Shown here in pieces: positions 1 to 6,808 of a stretch of 38,535 nt of DNA. The DNA comes from a virus, in the IMG/VR virus record IMGVR_UViG_3300048797_000086, positions 1-38,535 of that record; one strand, 5' to 3'. Made by a program: the position numbers and the translations under genes. The notes beneath the pieces were generated by a model. The model was not told where the DNA came from and did not search any database. It saw only the letters and a program-made list of their open reading frames with translations. Position 1 is the stretch's first letter; every line of letters begins with the position of its first letter.

Positions 1-618
1 CTCGCCAACAAGGATCATTTTGCTACATGGATGAAGGACAGGATTGAACAGTTCGACTTTGTTGAAAATCAAGACTTTGTGACTTATTCGGGAAATACCG
101 AAAAAGGCCGACCATCCAAGGAATATGCACTTTCCCTCGATATGGCAAAAGAACTCTCTATGGTCGAACGCACAGCAAAAGGTAAGCAGGCTCGCCAGTA
201 TTTCATTGAATGCGAACGCCGAGCAAAGGCCCCTCAACCAGACCCTCCACAAATCAGCATTCCCTCCACCCGCTACATTGAATTTCTGGAGCTCGAAAAT
301 AGAGACCTCCGAATAAAGAGAGCAGACCGAGCCATTCTGGACAGGGCGGCGAAGGAAGCCCGCACCGATTCAGACAACGTCCTCCTTACCCGCTTTATGG
401 CGCTCTATGGCGGCAAAACAAATGTAAAGCAGTTCTGCAAACAGAAAGCAATTCCCTTGTCGCTTGAAACGGTTACGGCCGCGATCTACCGCAACAGAAA
501 ATTATCCGCGCTATCCTTCACCGTTATTGCGACGGCGCTGGATTTCAGCAAAAAGGAGATTTCAGCAATACTGTCAGCCAGAGGCGAATCTGAAATGTTA
601 TTGAATGTTTTGAACTAA
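1..618 (+). CDS. AntA/AntB-type phage antirepressor with C-terminal HTH-like region (5' partial)
   Basis: The reading frame is open from base 1, so the start codon lies left of the window. The visible product is 205 residues, and an internal ATG sits at 31. The first 70 or so residues match the AntA/AntB antirepressor pattern: an NKDHFATW start, then RIEQFDF, then GRPSKEY followed by LSLDMAKELSMVERTAKGKQ and the closing YFIECER. Known family members are expressed late in phage induction and interfere with a repressor. The middle is charged and probably helical. The last 70 residues (KTNVKQFCKQKAIPL, then LSALSFTVIATALDFS) resemble a small helix-turn-helix fold, so the protein may also bind DNA; that part is inference. 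It heads a run of small early genes. Confidence 0.8.
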   Translation, partial: LANKDHFATWMKDRIEQFDFVENQDFVTYSGNTEKGRPSKEYALSLDMAKELSMVERTAKGKQARQYFIECERRAKAPQPDPPQISIPSTRYIEFLELENRDLRIKRADRAILDRAAKEARTDSDNVLLTRFMALYGGKTNVKQFCKQKAIPLSLETVTAAIYRNRKLSALSFTVIATALDFSKKEISAILSARGESEMLLNVLN

Positions 619-630
619 AAGGGAGTTCTT

Positions 631-792
631 GTGAAAATCACCAATCAAGTAGATGCCGTCGAAATGTGTTTCATAGAAGTACAGGGGCAGCTCAAAGAGA
701 ACGGCAGCGAGCAACCGCTTTTTAAAGATGCAGTGAGATCACTCAGTGAAGCAGTCAGTATGCTGGAGGAGTTAATTGATGGGAGAAATTAA
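631..792 (+). CDS. small hypothetical protein, 53 aa
   Basis: A GTG start follows a GGGAG ribosome site 12 bases after the antirepressor stop. The 53-residue product is acidic and probably helical, with the C-terminal stretch AVSMLEELIDGRN. It overlaps the start of the next gene by 14 bases, which suggests translational coupling. I recognise no family. It is supported by the Shine-Dalgarno sequence, the tight packing and the phage operon context rather than by similarity. Confidence 0.5.
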   Translation: MKITNQVDAVEMCFIEVQGQLKENGSEQPLFKDAVRSLSEAVSMLEELIDGRN

Positions 793-988
793 ACGGGAAA
801 CAATGGCGCTGGAGACAGCAGTCGAACTGTACGACGTCAAACTGTCAACATTGCGGCTGATGTGTTTAAGAAAGACAGTTAAAGCAACGAAAGTCGGTAA
901 GTACTGGTATGTGACTCCGGCGGCGATGGACAAGGTATTCAAGGGGCTTGTTGTCCCGGAGCCAAAAGCTAAACGTCAGGCAAAATAA
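779..988 (+). CDS. excisionase-like helix-turn-helix DNA-binding protein, 69 aa
   Basis: This is a small basic protein. The core (ETAVELYDVKLSTLRLMCLR, then KVGKYWYVTPAAMDKVFKGL) has the helix-turn-helix plus wing pattern of the MerR/excisionase-type HTH_17 family: helix, turn, recognition helix, then a G-K-x-W-Y-V beta wing. Such proteins act as recombination directionality factors or small regulators in phages and plasmids. No integrase is visible to pair it with. The ATG at 779 follows a GGAGGAG ribosome site at 764-770; a TTG at 776 and an ATG at 803 are alternatives. The stop codon ends just before the first copy of the dispersed palindrome. Confidence 0.6.
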   Translation: MGEIKRETMALETAVELYDVKLSTLRLMCLRKTVKATKVGKYWYVTPAAMDKVFKGLVVPEPKAKRQAK

Positions 989-1005
989 TCAATCTAATTG
1001 ATTGA
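989..1005. promoter_or_regulatory. dispersed palindrome site 1 (candidate operator)
   Basis: The site reads TCAATCTAATTGATTGA, one mismatch from the consensus TCAATCAANTTGATTGA. It begins immediately after the stop codon of the HTH gene and lies 17 bases before the ATG of the RHH gene, just upstream of its GGAAGG ribosome site. It is one of seven copies in the window, all at gene boundaries. Confidence 0.6.
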
Positions 1006-1021
1006 AAGGAAGGTGGTGATT

Positions 1022-1174
1022 ATGGCAAGAATGATGGAGAACCCCAGGTACAACGTTGTGTCGGCTCGTTTGACCGACGAAGAAAAAAAGCAGTTTGTAA
1101 AGGTGTGCGACGGCGTTCCGCAAAGCGAGTTCGTCCGGCAGATCATTCTGGAGAAGATTCAAACGATCAAGTAG
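1022..1174 (+). CDS. ribbon-helix-helix (Arc/CopG-type) small DNA-binding protein, 50 aa
   Basis: The 50-residue product fits a minimal ribbon-helix-helix fold. A short N-terminal strand (YNVVSARLTD) would insert in the DNA major groove as a dimer. It is followed by two helices (EEKKQFVKVC, then QSEFVRQIILEKI) separated by a G-V-P turn. Arc, Mnt, CopG and MetJ are repressors of this size and architecture and bind short palindromes. The gene is bracketed by two copies of the dispersed 17-bp palindrome, one upstream at 989-1005 and one overlapping its stop codon at 1167-1183. That arrangement makes it the best candidate in the window for the protein that binds this site and controls itself; the link is inference. 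It is preceded by a GGAAGG ribosome site and is not in any longer overlapping frame. Confidence 0.65.
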   Translation: MARMMENPRYNVVSARLTDEEKKQFVKVCDGVPQSEFVRQIILEKIQTIK

Positions 1175-1183
1175 ATTGATTGA
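1167..1183. promoter_or_regulatory. dispersed palindrome site 2 (degenerate)
   Basis: The right arm is a perfect TTGATTGA (1176-1183), while the left arm matches 5 of 8 bases. It overlaps the stop codon of the RHH gene and lies upstream of the ribosome site of the next gene. It is the weakest of the seven copies and is listed because its right arm and boundary position match the others. Confidence 0.4.
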
Positions 1184-1206
1184 TTACAGATCAGGAGGTA
1201 ACAACC

Positions 1207-1566
1207 ATGAGCAAGTACGACCGGTCGACGCACCGAAACGATAAAGCGGAAAAGAACAGAATCACGGATAACCGGCATACAGAAGACGATGAGCAGGCGG
1301 CATATTTGGGCCGGTGGCACAGCGAGAACCCGGCTGGTGATATTGCTGGTTACTGCTTTGTCCTCTGCATCGCCATGATTGCCCTTTGCGCTGCCCTGGC
1401 GTGGATCAAGCACAGCAAGCCGCAACCGCTCACCCTGTCCGTCGGTTGTCGGGAATGCCACTTCGACCCCTCGCCGGTAATCAGGAATCTTGCCGAATAC
1501 AAGATCAAAATGCGCCGGCCACACAAGATCAAGCAGGTTGACCTGGCTGAGTTGGTGCGGCCGTAA
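1207..1566 (+). CDS. hypothetical single-pass membrane protein, 119 aa
   Basis: A strong AGGAGGT ribosome site at 1193-1199 selects the ATG at 1207. The N-terminal 40 residues are very polar and charged. One hydrophobic segment follows, from about residue 46 to 66 (IAGYCFVLCIAMIALCAALAWI). The C-terminal 50 residues are basic and contain a C-R-E-C-H pair of cysteines. By the positive-inside rule the topology is uncertain, because both flanks are charged. It overlaps the next gene by one base. I do not recognise a family; a small phage inner-membrane protein with an early function is all that can be said. Confidence 0.55.
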   Translation: MSKYDRSTHRNDKAEKNRITDNRHTEDDEQAAYLGRWHSENPAGDIAGYCFVLCIAMIALCAALAWIKHSKPQPLTLSVGCRECHFDPSPVIRNLAEYKIKMRRPHKIKQVDLAELVRP

Positions 1567-1715
1567 TGGATATCATTCTCAGGCATTGCGGCTCGGTCGG
1601 CTGGTTGGGGATCGTGGAGGAAAACGGAGTGGAAACGTATCGAACGGGAAAGCACCATCCCTGCAAATTTGCAGCATTGGCAGCAGTTGATTACTGGATT
1701 GAACAAGAGAAATAG
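1566..1715 (+). CDS. small hypothetical protein, 49 aa
   Basis: The ATG shares its A with the stop codon of the preceding membrane protein (TAATG), a typical coupled arrangement. The 49-residue product starts MDIILRHCGSVGWLGIVEEN and ends AALAAVDYWIEQEK. It looks like a compact alpha/beta miniprotein with two cysteines. No family is recognised. A GC-rich hairpin follows within a few bases of the stop, consistent with this being the end of a transcription unit. Confidence 0.5.
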   Translation: MDIILRHCGSVGWLGIVEENGVETYRTGKHHPCKFAALAAVDYWIEQEK

Positions 1716-1718
1716 AAA

Positions 1719-1737
1719 AGCCCGCTATGAACGGGCT
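1719..1737 (+). terminator. possible terminator hairpin after the first small-gene cluster
   Basis: A 6-bp perfect stem (AGCCCG / CGGGCT) with a 7-base loop lies 4 bases after a stop codon and before a 53-base gap to the next gene. There is no run of T after the stem, so it could be a Rho-type or mRNA-end hairpin rather than an intrinsic terminator. Confidence 0.35.
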
Positions 1738-1790
1738 GATCGTGAATGAACGAGTTGGTCTGAAACCAATTAAAAGGAGAATAAAACCAA

Positions 1791-2093
1791 ATGGCTGAAA
1801 AATCAAGTAAGATCACATCGGAATGGCTCAAGGGCCACAAATCATGCAGCGTAGGACTTAGCTGGTTCATGAAACACTTCCCTTCCGGCGGAGATATTGA
1901 CTCAGCTCTGGTGATGGTTGCCACGGACGAAGATGCGGACGGTTCGTGGGTGTCTTGGCTTATGACCCGGTCAAAATATAGTGGTGTGTCTTGGCTGGAG
2001 GGATTGGAGGTAACCGGTTCCCTCGACCTGAGAGGCAGCAAAGTCAAAGTATCCGCTGTCCCGAAACATCTCAAAAGCAAGGTTATCTCGTGA
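1791..2093 (+). CDS. hypothetical protein, 100 aa
   Basis: An AAAGGAG ribosome site at 1772-1778 precedes the ATG. The protein has an N-terminal half rich in Trp and Ser (SEWLKGHKSC, SWFMKHFPSG, SWVSWLM). It ends in a short solenoid-like stretch (EVTGSLDLRGSKVKVSAVP) that recalls a single leucine or pentapeptide-type repeat turn. Its last four bases overlap the nuclease gene (GTGA), so the two are probably translated together. Function is unknown. Confidence 0.55.
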   Translation: MAEKSSKITSEWLKGHKSCSVGLSWFMKHFPSGGDIDSALVMVATDEDADGSWVSWLMTRSKYSGVSWLEGLEVTGSLDLRGSKVKVSAVPKHLKSKVIS

Positions 2094-2932
2094 ATATCAG
2101 AGCCTCAATGTTGCCAGGATATTCGGATTGCACGAGACGGGCGGTTGCTAAGCAGTTCAAAAGGAAGTTCCAGCAGCTCGGTTACGAGTTCAAGGAACTT
2201 CCGCCGTCGGTCGGATCGTCGGTGGGTACCGCCGTCCATGCGTCCACTGCTGCCCTGAATATCTCTATATGGCGCAAGGAAAAACCGAACGTCGATGCTG
2301 CTGTTGAAATGGCCTTGGTTGCTATGGTCAAGGAATTGTCCGCTGGCTGTATATGGGACGATACAACTCCGAATATGAATACGGCTCAGCTGCAGGTGCA
2401 GCGCATGACGGAGTGCTACACGCCCCGGATGCCTTTTACGATCAACGGCGCGCCTGCTGTGGAGATCGGCGGGGAACAAGGCTTAACGGCTGATTGTGGC
2501 GATGGATGGATATTGACCGGCCACCCCGACCTGATCGATTGCGAGCGGTTTCTGGAAGATACGAAGACCGGCTCGGTCGTCCGCCCGTATCAAGGGCAGC
2601 TCGGGGGGTATTCGTTGCTCGTTCGCAGTAACCAGATATGCGAACTGGCTGGACTCGGGATGCGGTACATCCCCCGGCTGGGGAAAACCAAGTTTCAGAC
2701 GCCACCGATATTTACCGGCTACTCAGTTGCACCTTGCGAACGGAACGCCATGGGGACGATCAACAGGATCAAGGCAGATATGAAGCTGTTTGATGGGAGC
2801 ATTTCCGATCAGCAGCCGTTAGGGGATTTGGATTTGGCGTTCCCGTGTAATCAGTCTTCAATGATGTGTAGTCCGAAGTATTGTCCTGCCATGGGTACGG
2901 CGTTCTGTGAGCTGGCGGGAAGTGTTAAATGA
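2090..2932 (+). CDS. RecB/Cas4-like PD-(D/E)XK nuclease
   Basis: The 280-residue product has the ordered signature of RecB-family nucleases: GTAVH (G46, H50), GHPDLID (D147), DTKTG (D157, K159) and QLGGY (Q170, Y174). These would form a metal-dependent nuclease site. A cysteine near the start (C14) and a C-terminal cluster (C253, C260, C265, C273) resemble the 4Fe-4S ligand layout of Cas4 and AddB, though the spacing is not classical. In phages such enzymes usually act as the exonuclease partner of a single-strand annealing protein, and a RecT-like gene lies 2.8 kb downstream. The GTG at 2090 overlaps the upstream stop codon; starts further upstream in the same frame would lie inside the previous gene. 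Confidence 0.75.
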   Translation: MNIRASMLPGYSDCTRRAVAKQFKRKFQQLGYEFKELPPSVGSSVGTAVHASTAALNISIWRKEKPNVDAAVEMALVAMVKELSAGCIWDDTTPNMNTAQLQVQRMTECYTPRMPFTINGAPAVEIGGEQGLTADCGDGWILTGHPDLIDCERFLEDTKTGSVVRPYQGQLGGYSLLVRSNQICELAGLGMRYIPRLGKTKFQTPPIFTGYSVAPCERNAMGTINRIKADMKLFDGSISDQQPLGDLDLAFPCNQSSMMCSPKYCPAMGTAFCELAGSVK

Positions 2933-3004
2933 GGGGTGTTTTAACGGTTCAAGGATCAGGAGTTTATCCCCTGCATCCGTTGGTTATGGTGGGAGGGAGG
3001 ATTT

Positions 3005-3709
3005 ATGGATTTATCGAAAGTGTTGGAAAAAGAACTTCTGGAAGGTCGCTTCTGGACGCACAGCAAAACGCTGGTGGAAGGTTGCACGAAGGTAAGTCCC
3101 GGCTGTTTGAACTGTTGGAGTGAAGCAATGCAGATGCGTTTCAACGGCGGGAAACCATTTGACGGCACAATCGTTGAACACCCTGAACGGTGCCTTGAAA
3201 TACTGCCAAAGTCTCGTAACCGTGCGCCTCGCGTGTGGACATTTTGGAATGATATTTTTCATGAGGGCGTGAGTGAAGCCTTGCATTGCAGGCTTTTCAA
3301 CTTGGTGGATTGCTCGACTGATTTCCACATCGTATGCACGAAGCGGCCAGAAAGAGCGGTTGAGTTTTTCCGTATGTATCCCGGACAAACTTCGGCAGCT
3401 AATCTGATTATCATGGTGACGATGGAAGATCAGATCAGAGTTAATGAGCGAAGCCCCTCTGCATTCAAGCTGACACAGCAGGGCTTAAAGGTCGGAATGT
3501 TGGTAGAGCCTATGCTGTCGCTGGTTGATATTTCCCTGTTGGGCTGGAAACCGGAGTGGATTATATGCGGCCCTGAAAATGGCAAGGGCAAGCGGGAATG
3601 GAATCCAGACAGGGCGATGTATCTGCAAAAATCGGCAGAAAGAAAAGGTATACCGTTTTTCTACAAGGCGGGCTTGCTCAACGGAAAGCGGTACATCGAA
3701 ACACCATAA
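3005..3709 (+). CDS. DUF5131 family protein (phage Gp37/Gp68, three-Cys motif)
   Basis: The sequence VEGCTKVSPGCLNCWSEAM near residue 27 is the hallmark three-cysteine motif (C-x7-C-x2-C) of the Gp37/Gp68 family. Further family features follow: FWNDIFHEGV, HIVCTKRPER, and a C-terminal WIICGPENGKGKRE with a late IPFFYKAG. The family resembles radical-SAM folds, but its reaction is not established as far as I know. It is often paired with a TcmP partner gene, and none is visible here. At 234 aa the length is normal. A strong GGGAGGGAGG ribosome site ends 5 bases before the ATG. Confidence 0.85.
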   Translation: MDLSKVLEKELLEGRFWTHSKTLVEGCTKVSPGCLNCWSEAMQMRFNGGKPFDGTIVEHPERCLEILPKSRNRAPRVWTFWNDIFHEGVSEALHCRLFNLVDCSTDFHIVCTKRPERAVEFFRMYPGQTSAANLIIMVTMEDQIRVNERSPSAFKLTQQGLKVGMLVEPMLSLVDISLLGWKPEWIICGPENGKGKREWNPDRAMYLQKSAERKGIPFFYKAGLLNGKRYIETP

Positions 3710-3720
3710 CGGCTTGAATT

Positions 3721-3758
3721 CAGCGGCTTGCCCGCTGGAATGTTTGGTTATCTGGAGG
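3721..3758 (+). promoter_or_regulatory. intergenic hairpin module A
   Basis: A perfect 6-bp stem CAGCGG/CCGCTG (3721-3737) is followed by TTTGGTTAT and a CTGGAGG ribosome site just before the ATG at 3763. The order hairpin, T-rich TTGTTAT-like box, GGAG is repeated before the next two genes, so this may be the most diverged member of a three-copy family. Confidence 0.4.
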
Positions 3759-3762
3759 GCGT

Positions 3763-4002
3763 ATGCCATACACAACTAGGCCACCTGCTACGGCCAAAAC
3801 AGCACGAAAAGCATGGGACTATTTCATCGCAAAATACCCGCCGCCGTACCATGTGCCGGATGAGATGTTTTATACCCCGGTATACGATTACGAGTTTCGG
3901 GGGTGGGTGATGGAATGGCAGTACGATGAGTCACGCAGAAACAGTTTCGGATCGGAAAACGAAAGTCATTTTGTTGCGTCGGAACTGTTGAAGTCCAGAT
4001 AA
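3763..4002 (+). CDS. hypothetical protein, 79 aa
   Basis: The ATG follows a CTGGAGG ribosome site. The product is aromatic-rich (AWDYFIAKYPPPYHVPDEMF, YDYEFRGWVMEWQYDE) with a basic start. It resembles the small phage proteins often encoded between methyltransferases and recombination genes, but I cannot name a family. It is flanked on both sides by intergenic hairpins. Confidence 0.55.
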   Translation: MPYTTRPPATAKTARKAWDYFIAKYPPPYHVPDEMFYTPVYDYEFRGWVMEWQYDESRRNSFGSENESHFVASELLKSR

Positions 4003-4013
4003 CGTTTTAAGCA

Positions 4014-4065
4014 CAGCAGACGGGCCTTTTCGGCCTGCTGCTGCGGTTTGTTATAATGCGGGGAG
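4014..4065 (+). promoter_or_regulatory. intergenic hairpin module B (before methyltransferase)
   Basis: The hairpin at 4014-4041 has an outer stem AGCAG/CTGCT and an inner stem GGCC/GGCC around a TTTTC loop. It is 27/28 identical to module C at 4746-4773. Downstream is an extended -10-like element (TG, one base, TATAAT at 4052-4057) and a GGGGAG ribosome site. The -10 is so close to the ATG that it would give an almost leaderless message, so it may only be readthrough sequence. Confidence 0.5.
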
Positions 4066-4734
4066 ATGAATTTGCAAATTGAGACGATTGGAAAAGCAAC
4101 TCTTTATCTCTGTGACTGTTCGGAGATATTGGCGCAAATCAAGGCTGATGCCGTGATAAGTGACCCGCCCTACGGTATTGCATATTCACCTGGCGGCGGT
4201 GGCCGGGGGGCTTTCGGTGACAGTGCTCACAAGAAATTCACTGGCAAGGACGTTGTGAAAGGTGATGACCGGCCTTTTGACCCTGCCCCGCTCCTTTCTC
4301 TGGCACCGGCTGTAATCCTCTGGGGAGCGAACCACTACGCGGACAAATTGCCGCCGTCTCCTCGTTGGCTGGTCTGGGATAAGCACCTGCAAGAAACCGG
4401 GCTGACTTTTGCCGAGGCGGAAATGGCGTGGTCAAACTGCAAGGGCACCGTGCGGGTTTTCCGGCACATGTGGAACGGGGTGGCAAAGCAGAGTGAATGC
4501 GGTGAATCACGGGAGCACCCGACACAGAAGCCGATTGCGTTGATGAAATGGTGCATCCGGCAAGCTGGAACCCCTGCAATAATTTTTGATCCGTATATGG
4601 GTAGCGGAACGACCGGAGTCGCGGCGGTTGATCTTGGTTTGGAGTTCATCGGCTGTGAAATTGAACAGCGGCATTTTGATACATCGTGCCGGAGAATAGA
4701 GCAAATACAGAGGCAGCTACAACTAGCATTATAA
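4066..4734 (+). CDS. DNA N4/N6 amino-methyltransferase
   Basis: The 222-residue enzyme carries the catalytic DPPY motif (residues 33-36) ahead of the SAM-binding motif FDPYMGSGTTG (174-184), with HPTQKP (151-156) between them. That order is the beta class of amino-methyltransferases, which methylate adenine N6 or cytosine N4. The region between the motifs, about 40-150, would hold target recognition. There is no restriction endonuclease next to it, so it is an orphan enzyme; in phages these usually protect DNA from host restriction. It is bracketed by two nearly identical hairpin modules, which suggests a mobile or duplicated cassette. Confidence 0.88.
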   Translation: MNLQIETIGKATLYLCDCSEILAQIKADAVISDPPYGIAYSPGGGGRGAFGDSAHKKFTGKDVVKGDDRPFDPAPLLSLAPAVILWGANHYADKLPPSPRWLVWDKHLQETGLTFAEAEMAWSNCKGTVRVFRHMWNGVAKQSECGESREHPTQKPIALMKWCIRQAGTPAIIFDPYMGSGTTGVAAVDLGLEFIGCEIEQRHFDTSCRRIEQIQRQLQLAL

Positions 4735-4745
4735 CGATCAAGCGT

Positions 4746-4796
4746 CAGCAGCCGGGCCTTTTCGGCCTGCTGCACAGCGCTTGTTATATTCTGGAG
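4746..4796 (+). promoter_or_regulatory. intergenic hairpin module C (after methyltransferase)
   Basis: The hairpin at 4746-4773 is the near-identical partner of module B. It is followed by CTTGTTATATTCTGGAG, which parallels the TTTGTTATAATGCGGGGAG of module B. It starts 12 bases after the methyltransferase stop and supplies the ribosome site of the next gene. Confidence 0.5.
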
Positions 4797-4802
4797 GTCA
4801 TT

Positions 4803-5483
4803 TTGAAGATACTTGTGGCATGTGAATACTCGGGGGTTGTCCGTAGGGCTTTTGAAGCTGAGGGGCATGATGTTATTTCGTGCGACCTGCTGCCCGCCGA
4901 GGATGATTCACCGTACCATTATCCGGGGCCGGTGGAAGATATGCTGAAAGAGGGCGGGAAGTGGGACTTGATGATTGCACACCCGCCCTGCACGTACCTC
5001 TGTTCCTCTGGCCTGCACTGGAATGGTCGCGTACCTGGTCGAGCAGAAAAGACGGAAGAGGCGTTGAAGTTTGTGCAAATGCTGATGGACGCGGACATTC
5101 CGAAAATTGCCATTGAAAATCCGATGGGGCGAATAGGTACGGCAATCCGCAAAGCAGATCAGGTTCTTCAGCCTTGGCATTACGGCCACTGTGAGAGCAA
5201 AGCAACGTGCCTCTGGCTGAAAGGGTTGCCACTGCTGAAGCCGTCAAAAATAGTACCTCCGGCATTTTACGGCTGCAAGTGCGGTCATAAATTCGATATT
5301 GCCCTGGGCGTGTACGGTTGCCCAAACTGCGAGGGTGATTATGGGGCAGCAAAGCCGCGCTATGAGAATCAGACGGCATCCGGGCAGAACAAGCTGGCAC
5401 CGAGCAAAGATCGCTGGAAAGACAGAAGTCGAACATACGAGGGAATCGCTGCTGCAATGGCGCAACAGTGGGGAAGAATATAA
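4803..5483 (+). CDS. cytosine-methyltransferase-like phage protein
   Basis: From a TTG start with a TGGAGG ribosome site at 4791-4796, the 226-residue product begins MKILVACEYSGVVRRAFEAE, the usual N-terminus of a widespread phage family annotated as DNA cytosine methyltransferase or unknown. It has a SAM-like start, a central AHPPCTYLC (residues 59-67) that parallels the Pro-Cys motif of C5 methyltransferases, an IENPMG segment, and an inserted zinc-ribbon-like C-K-C-G to C-P-N-C region. An ATG at 4686 in the same frame would overlap the upstream gene and lacks a ribosome site, so I prefer the TTG. The catalytic assignment is moderate; the family membership is firm. Confidence 0.7.
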   Translation: MKILVACEYSGVVRRAFEAEGHDVISCDLLPAEDDSPYHYPGPVEDMLKEGGKWDLMIAHPPCTYLCSSGLHWNGRVPGRAEKTEEALKFVQMLMDADIPKIAIENPMGRIGTAIRKADQVLQPWHYGHCESKATCLWLKGLPLLKPSKIVPPAFYGCKCGHKFDIALGVYGCPNCEGDYGAAKPRYENQTASGQNKLAPSKDRWKDRSRTYEGIAAAMAQQWGRI

Positions 5484-5502
5484 CATCAATTAGACAGTGG
5501 TA

Positions 5503-5530
5503 TTGACTATCTATTTTTCAGGGGTAATCT
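5503..5530 (+). promoter_or_regulatory. possible sigma-70 promoter for the RecT operon
   Basis: TTGACT at 5503-5508 and a weak TAATCT at 5525-5530 are separated by 16 bases, in the gap before the recombination block. Between it and the ATG at 5571, AAGAG and CTCTT arms could fold over an AT-rich loop. The -10 is poor, so this is only a candidate. Confidence 0.3.
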
Positions 5531-5570
5531 TTTAAGAGATTGAATAATAACTCTTTTAGGAGGTTGCCCC

Positions 5571-5702
5571 ATGAAAAAAGCAGAAGCAATCGCGGCCATG
5601 ACTGATGCCGTAAAAACCACCATGATTTATCTTCATCTGCTGCCAAAGATGGACGAAGTGGCATCACCGTTAGATTCAAGACCTGAATTACAAGCAGCAT
5701 AA
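5571..5702 (+). CDS. small hypothetical protein, 43 aa
   Basis: A strong TTAGGAGG ribosome site at 5556-5563 precedes an ATG encoding a 43-residue protein, MKKAEAIAAMTDAVKTTMIY through PELQAA. The first 25 residues form an amphipathic helix. It is 20 bases upstream of the RecT-like gene and probably cotranscribed. No family is recognised. Confidence 0.5.
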   Translation: MKKAEAIAAMTDAVKTTMIYLHLLPKMDEVASPLDSRPELQAA

Positions 5703-5722
5703 ACGAAAAAGGAGAGCACAGC

Positions 5723-6808
5723 ATGAGCAACGAAGTAGCAACGACAACGCAGGAAACAACGACCACCGCCGTAGCCAAGATCGATAACGGCAAACAGGCC
5801 CTCTACAACCCCGCAGCATTCGACCAGATCTGGCGAGCTGCACAGATGTTTTCCCGCTCTGACCTCGTGCCAACAGCGTACAAGGGCAAAACGGAGAACT
5901 GCTTTATCGCAATCGAAATGGCAGACCGCATGGGAATCAGTCCGTTCGCCATGTTGCAGAGCTTGGTGATCATTCAGGGCAAGCCCTCGATGGAAGCTAA
6001 GTTGATTATCGCTCTGGTGAACGACTCTGGTATTTTTGCTGACCCGCTGGAATATGAGATCGTCGGCAGTGACCCGTATCCTCCCGCCGGGACTAAGCCG
6101 GAACTGCATGATTACAAGGTGCGTGCTTTCGCCACGATGAAGAAATCCGGGAAACTCTGTCAGGGTCCGTGGATTACCTACAAGATGGTCGTAGGTGAAG
6201 GCTGGTTATCCAAGGGCGGGTCAAAGTGGCAGACAATGCCGTCAATCATGTTCATGTACCGGGCCGCGTCGTTCTTCGCCAAGGTTTACTGCCCGAATAT
6301 CACCATGGGGATGCAGACCCGCGAAGAGATGGAAGATTTGAAACCGATTGACATCACCCCGGCGAAACAGATCGCCCCTGCCCTGGTAGAGGCATTGCAG
6401 ATTGCGAAGGATACGGCGCCGCCTCTGGCTCCGGTAACAACTGTGGGGAACGCACCGCCCACGCTTGCCGCCGTTACCGAAGTGATCGACGTTGAAGGTG
6501 AGATCGTGGACACCACGACCGGCGAAGTTGTAAAAGAGAGACGCCCACGCCGCACCAAGGCCGAGATGGCAACTGATGCATTGGCGCTGGCGCTGGCACA
6601 GGCAGGGGCAGAACCCGTGATAGATCACGCCACACCGGCCCCGTCTGATGACGATGGTTTCCCCGACCCTCCCGGCACGAATAAGACCGCCGAAGTCATG
6701 AGGGATAATATGCCACCGTCGCCACAAGAACCACCACCTCACCCAGGCGACGAACAGCAGCCTTCCGAACCGGCCGCTGAAGCCGAAGGATCGGAAGATC
6801 TGTTCTAA
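5723..6808 (+). CDS. recT: RecT-family single-strand annealing protein
   Basis: The 361-residue product has the RecT-type core in residues 30-210: FDQIWRAAQMFSRSDLVP, then YKGKTENCFIAIEMADRMGI with PFAMLQSL and GKPSMEAKLIIALVNDSG. These are the usual features of phage annealing proteins that anneal complementary strands after 5' resection. The C-terminal 130 residues are low-complexity, acidic and proline-rich, ending EGSEDLF. That resembles the acidic tails by which SSB and related proteins recruit partners. It lies downstream of a RecB-like nuclease and just upstream of a Rad50-like ATPase, so the phage has a full homologous recombination set. A GGAGAG ribosome site precedes the ATG. Confidence 0.8.
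   Translation: MSNEVATTTQETTTTAVAKIDNGKQALYNPAAFDQIWRAAQMFSRSDLVPTAYKGKTENCFIAIEMADRMGISPFAMLQSLVIIQGKPSMEAKLIIALVNDSGIFADPLEYEIVGSDPYPPAGTKPELHDYKVRAFATMKKSGKLCQGPWITYKMVVGEGWLSKGGSKWQTMPSIMFMYRAASFFAKVYCPNITMGMQTREEMEDLKPIDITPAKQIAPALVEALQIAKDTAPPLAPVTTVGNAPPTLAAVTEVIDVEGEIVDTTTGEVVKERRPRRTKAEMATDALALALAQAGAEPVIDHATPAPSDDDGFPDPPGTNKTAEVMRDNMPPSPQEPPPHPGDEQQPSEPAAEAEGSEDLF

Noticed and set aside
1350-1706. 118-codon minus-strand ORF
   Set aside because: It lies antisense to two coupled + strand genes, has no ribosome site and encodes a Cys/Arg-rich sequence typical of a shadow frame.
2929-3123. 64-codon ORF starting MRGVLTVQGSGV after the nuclease
   Set aside because: It overlaps the DUF5131 gene, which has a strong ribosome site and clear family motifs. 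The product is low-complexity with no family feature.
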